A program made the translations under genes and the position numbers. Below are positions 5,487-7,777 of a DNA stretch of 7,777 nucleotides, one piece after another. The stretch is taken from NCBI GenBank assembly GCA_014523685.1, contig JAATVT010000118.1, forward strand, positions 1-7,777, read 5' to 3'. The DNA is from Nitrososphaerales archaeon TH5893 (GTDB lineage Archaea > Thermoproteota > Nitrososphaeria > Nitrososphaerales > Nitrososphaeraceae). A model generated the notes under the pieces. It saw only the letters and a program-made list of their open reading frames with translations, had not been told where the DNA came from and searched no databases. Position 1 is the first letter of the stretch; every line of letters begins with the position of its first letter.

Positions 5487-6869
5487 TCAGAACTTTAATT
5501 TAGCAAGCTTTGTTTTAGAAGATACATATTTATCAATATCTGCTTCAATCATCAAACCTGGACCCCCCTTTCTTGCTATGAAACCAATTACTGATGGCTC
5601 AAAATTATGTTTTCGTAAATCTTCTATTATCAAATTGGCTACATCCTTTGTTGCTACTATCATATGACATCCGACTGAAGCAGCGGTAGCATTTTCTACT
5701 AGAAGTTCTTTTGTTGCGAACCTAGAAATATCATCAAATTTCATTGGCAGATTATTGATTACTATCTGTGCATTAAGAAGTCTTGCAAATTTGGCTACTG
5801 CAAATATACCATCTGTCATAATAGGATAGACTGCAGTTATATGGTTATTCTTGTCATAGGGAGTACCGAAATCGGGGCAATATTTAGAAATTACCTTTCC
5901 AAGCGAGAAACGTGGTTCACTCAGACTCTTGAGCACCTCATTCTTTGCAGTAATAAGAGAATCTAACGAAATGTTATTGTTCTCAAACATAGAAACCCTT
6001 CCTTCATCCATTTGCGCCAAAAGATAGACGCTCATGGCGGGCAATGTTCCCAGTTTATTTGAAATAATAATCTGCATTCCTTCTTCAACTTGCTCATATT
6101 TGATAGGCTGTTCCTTCAAAGTATTTGCTATTGCAGTAGCACCAAAGAAGAGACTGTCAACCTTAACAGAACTATAATCATCCATAGCTATGTTGTATCG
6201 TGATGTGAATGCATCTAGATTTTTTCTAATAGTATCTAGTAGACTCTCTGTTGGAGCGTCATAGATTGGAAATATTCGAAAACTAGATGTACATCCAAGA
6301 AGATTTAAGTTTTCCATTGCCATGGTTAGTGCAATATTGCTATGAATCTCAGATTCTGGGCTAAGAGTAGGATCTATTATTTGTGTAGTAGAATTATTCG
6401 CAGATGTGTATCCCACTTTATTACCTCTGCTTACCCTGATATAATCCAGTAAGGCAAACTGTGACTTTCTATTAGCCGTCAGAGACATAACTATTTTTTT
6501 TGATATTACCTTAAAATGAAAACTTTTTAGGAATCTTCTGATGGTTTCAAATAGTAATACAGAGTCACTACCAATTTCTGTATCGATACGAAAAGTTAGA
6601 AGAGCTCGCTTGATCTCTGCTTCATTTTCAATAATAGGATTGTCTAAATTGCGATACACTCTTCGTGTGAGTTCAGGAGTCTTTCCATCCATATAATAAA
6701 AGGAGTCAAACCAGGTAGGTTCTAACTTTATAGTAGATCTTTTGATCTCCTTTAATGAAGCTTGCAAGATATCATCATCTACTTGATTAGAACAAGTCGG
6801 AATCCATCTTAGGGGATCAAAACCTAACTCTTTATACTCCATTATATTCTTCCAAAAATCTTCACTCAA
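5487..6869 (-). CDS. SelD/PurM-superfamily (AIR synthase-related) protein
   Basis: The 460-residue protein looks like a diverged selenophosphate synthetase/AIR synthase. Residues about 91-250 resemble the N-terminal half: LLTFRIDTEIGSDS (91-103), then an IHSNIALTMAMENLNLLGCT helix and turn (175-194) that parallels 'NALSDVYAMGG' of SelD. Residues 262-435 resemble the C-terminal half: EEGMQIIISNKLGTL (262-276), GIFAVAKFARLLNAQIVI (354-371), and GCHMIVATKDVANLIIEDL...VIGFIARKGG (400-436). True SelD uses ATP to make selenophosphate. Here I find no Sec/Cys-containing GxGCGCK motif, no VGGHT-like motif (MDDYSS, 229-234, is in its place) and Asn for the conserved Asp in the helix, so the activity may differ or be lost. 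An extra region of about 90 residues precedes the domain. The TTG start has a good Shine-Dalgarno; the ATG of M10 (6842) is the alternative. It appears monocistronic. Confidence 0.62.
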   Translation of the reverse strand: MSEDFWKNIMEYKELGFDPLRWIPTCSNQVDDDILQASLKEIKRSTIKLEPTWFDSFYYMDGKTPELTRRVYRNLDNPIIENEAEIKRALLTFRIDTEIGSDSVLLFETIRRFLKSFHFKVISKKIVMSLTANRKSQFALLDYIRVSRGNKVGYTSANNSTTQIIDPTLSPESEIHSNIALTMAMENLNLLGCTSSFRIFPIYDAPTESLLDTIRKNLDAFTSRYNIAMDDYSSVKVDSLFFGATAIANTLKEQPIKYEQVEEGMQIIISNKLGTLPAMSVYLLAQMDEGRVSMFENNNISLDSLITAKNEVLKSLSEPRFSLGKVISKYCPDFGTPYDKNNHITAVYPIMTDGIFAVAKFARLLNAQIVINNLPMKFDDISRFATKELLVENATAASVGCHMIVATKDVANLIIEDLRKHNFEPSVIGFIARKGGPGLMIEADIDKYVSSKTKLAKLKF

Positions 6870-6876
6870 AATTAGT

Positions 6877-6881
6877 CTCCC
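6877..6881 (-). promoter_or_regulatory. Shine-Dalgarno supporting the TTG start of the SelD-like gene
   Basis: The minus strand reads AAGGGAGA, with GGGAG 7 bases before the TTG at 6869. No comparable site precedes the ATG at 6842, which favours the longer protein. Confidence 0.5.
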
Positions 6882-6920
6882 TTATTTTATCGTTCTTAGT
6901 TTCGTTGTAGGATTAACTAG

Positions 6921-6930
6921 TAGATATACT
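6921..6930 (-). promoter_or_regulatory. Candidate TATA box of the SelD-like gene
   Basis: The minus strand reads AGTATATCTA. The transcript would start near 6899 and have a leader of about 30 bases that holds the GGGAG site. TATA-like elements are nearly symmetric, so the same box lies about 26 bases before an ATG on plus at 6950. Confidence 0.4.
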
Positions 6931-7196
6931 TATTTGTAAAATTATCGTTATGCTCTTTGTATCAATAACAATAAAAAAATTGATTAGGATTCAGCTTGAC
7001 TTTGCTTTTCTATCCGAATTAACTTGTTATAGTAATTTTTACGAATGTTGTTACTATATTACCGAACTGCATACATATAGAAACCCAATCTCACCGAACT
7101 CAGTCGATATCAGTGCTTTAGTAGAATCTTATATCAACATCAATTTGCATTATATGAGAATTGTTTTGGTCTGCTACAAATCTTTATAGTGTAATC

Positions 7197-7358
7197 ATGG
7201 AAAAGTAGAATAATGAAAGTATTTCAGCTCATAGCCTAACCCAAGTTTGTCCAATGTGTAACAATGATAGTGTAGTGTTAATACCCTTACAAAGGATGAA
7301 GTATATCAATTGTCAATGGGGGACAAAAAAGGGCTTGAAATACAATTTTCTTTATTGA
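7197..7358 (+). pseudogene. Decayed small zinc-ribbon protein gene with an in-frame amber codon
   Basis: The ATG at 7197 reads MEK and meets TAG at 7206-7208. The same frame then stays open to a TGA at 7356-7358 and encodes a Cys motif, V-C-P-M-C (cysteines at 7248 and 7257), followed by YINCQWGTKKG (cysteine at 7311). Small archaeal zinc ribbons have CPxC, about 15-20 residues, then YxCxxCG. Here the first pair is intact, but the fourth Cys is missing: the second half reads C-Q-W-G. No start codon lies between the amber codon and the first Cys. The stop and the lost ligand together suggest a relic about 53 codons long. A functional gene with a sequencing error is the alternative. Function unknown. 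Confidence 0.4.
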
Positions 7359-7376
7359 ATCATAGAGCACAGTAAT

Positions 7377-7402
7377 CTTTTTTACACATCTTTTTTACAC
7401 AT
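7377..7402 (+). terminator. Tandem 13-bp duplication giving two T6 terminator tracts
   Basis: The unit cttttttacacat occurs twice in direct succession (7377-7389 and 7390-7402). Each copy has a T6 run, so the pair forms a double oligo-T tract 20 bases after the zinc-ribbon remnant. It is a good candidate for plus-strand termination before the next promoter. Confidence 0.45.
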
Positions 7403-7510
7403 ACAAACATCGATTTAGATTATCTAATTTTTCCTGATATATTGGAGATAATCTATAAATTCCCCCACTTTGGGTTAAATCCCAAGCTGACATTAAGTAT
7501 TTTGAGTATG

Positions 7511-7518
7511 TATAAATA
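7511..7518 (+). promoter_or_regulatory. TATA box of the right-edge gene (leaderless)
   Basis: TATAAATA begins exactly 26 bases before the ATG at 7537, the classical spacing to an archaeal transcription start. It points to a leaderless mRNA beginning at or near that ATG. This favours 7537 over the in-frame ATG at 7552. Confidence 0.55.
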
Positions 7519-7536
7519 TTGTGAAGATGGCTACTA

Positions 7537-7777
7537 ATGTTATCAAATTCCATGACAGAGAATCCAACTGATAATAAGAAGGAAATCAAGAAAAATTATG
7601 TGGACTCGGCCTTGGGAACAGCAATTTATATCCTCAAAAGCATTGACGAAGGTCAGAGCAAGAAAGAAATAATACAAAGTTTAGACAACAATGAGCAATT
7701 AGTCTCAGTATGGATACAATACCTCAAGACCCTGAGTTGGCTTGAAGAGAATACTCAAGGAAATTTACGAGTTTTAA
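7537..7777 (+). CDS. Small conserved-looking protein, 3' end beyond the window
   Basis: The frame is open from 7537 to the window edge: 80 complete codons without a stop. It begins MLSNSMTENPTDNKK and is rich in Lys, Glu and Asn, with clear helices (EIKKNYVDSALGTAIYIL, then SKKEIIQSLD and LVSVWIQYLKTLSWLEE) and ends at NLRVL. The arrangement of three helices followed by what could be a wing strand (TQGNLRVL) is compatible with a winged-helix DNA-binding domain, but I cannot name a family. No signal peptide or membrane segment is visible. A TGA at 7522-7524 blocks any earlier start. ATG at 7552 is the alternative start. A minus-strand frame that overlaps the 5' end is less convincing. Confidence 0.7.
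   Translation, partial: MLSNSMTENPTDNKKEIKKNYVDSALGTAIYILKSIDEGQSKKEIIQSLDNNEQLVSVWIQYLKTLSWLEENTQGNLRVL

Larger units (their letters stand above)
6870..7196. other. Intergenic region right of the SelD-like gene
   Basis: The left end of this 327-bp stretch carries the SelD-like promoter and ribosome binding site. The rest is AT-rich and holds one open plus frame (6950-7189, 79 codons) rich in Tyr, Ile and Cys, without motifs or Shine-Dalgarno. I do not accept it as a gene. TATA-like sequences at about 7148-7157 (cattatatga) and 7182-7189 (ctttatag) precede the zinc-ribbon remnant. Confidence 0.5.

Noticed and set aside
6950..7189. Plus-strand 79-codon frame, with a TATA-like box about 26 bases before its ATG
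   Set aside because: The box is better explained as the SelD-like promoter on minus. The composition (many Tyr, Cys, Ile) is that of translated AT-rich spacer and shows no motif.
7395..7589. Minus-strand 64-codon frame
   Set aside because: It overlaps the better supported plus-strand gene at 7537 and the duplicated T6 tract, and lacks a convincing promoter.

Overview
The window looks like the chromosome of an ammonia-oxidising archaeon of the Nitrososphaerota (Thaumarchaeota), probably a soil lineage close to Nitrososphaera or Candidatus Nitrosocosmicus. This is inferred from the AT-rich sequence, the generous spacers, TATA-like boxes about 26 bases upstream of likely transcription starts, oligo-T tracts after genes, and protein families I associate with that phylum (a DUF6659-like domain, a SelD-related protein, a DUF2334 deacetylase-like protein, a secreted Ig-like protein). 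I could run no database search, so family names rest on motif recognition.

Layout. Positions 1-107 hold the C-terminal tail of a gene that enters from the left. It is followed, with an 11-base overlap, by a small coiled-coil reading frame that appears broken by one extra base (97-382). A secreted protein with an Ig-like domain and a Thr-rich GEPTT repeat tail lies on the minus strand (505-1266). Divergent from it is a zinc-finger protein with a DUF6659-like C-terminal domain (1641-2150). Next come a DUF2334 NodB-like protein on minus (2467-3195), a glucosamine-6-phosphate N-acetyltransferase of the GNA1 type on plus (3472-3963) and a cytoplasmic family 2 glycosyltransferase on plus (4173-5060). 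A SelD/PurM-like protein is on minus (5487-6869). The right end has a spacer, a decayed zinc-ribbon reading frame with an in-frame amber codon (7197-7358), a duplicated T6 tract, and the first 80 codons of a conserved-looking small protein that leaves the window (7537-7777).

How the genes fit together. Three neighbours could touch amino-sugar metabolism: GNA1 would make GlcNAc-6-phosphate, the precursor of UDP-GlcNAc; the glycosyltransferase could use an NDP-sugar; and the DUF2334 protein belongs to the carbohydrate deacetylase fold. The secreted protein has three N-glycosylation sequons and a Thr-rich tail, so it is a plausible glycan acceptor. This link is inference, because each gene seems to have its own promoter and they are not in one operon. 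I saw no tRNA, rRNA, CRISPR array, insertion sequence or phage gene. The least routine points are the eukaryotic-type GNA1 in an archaeon, the SelD-like protein without recognisable catalytic motifs, the finger-DUF6659 fusion, and the two small broken genes.
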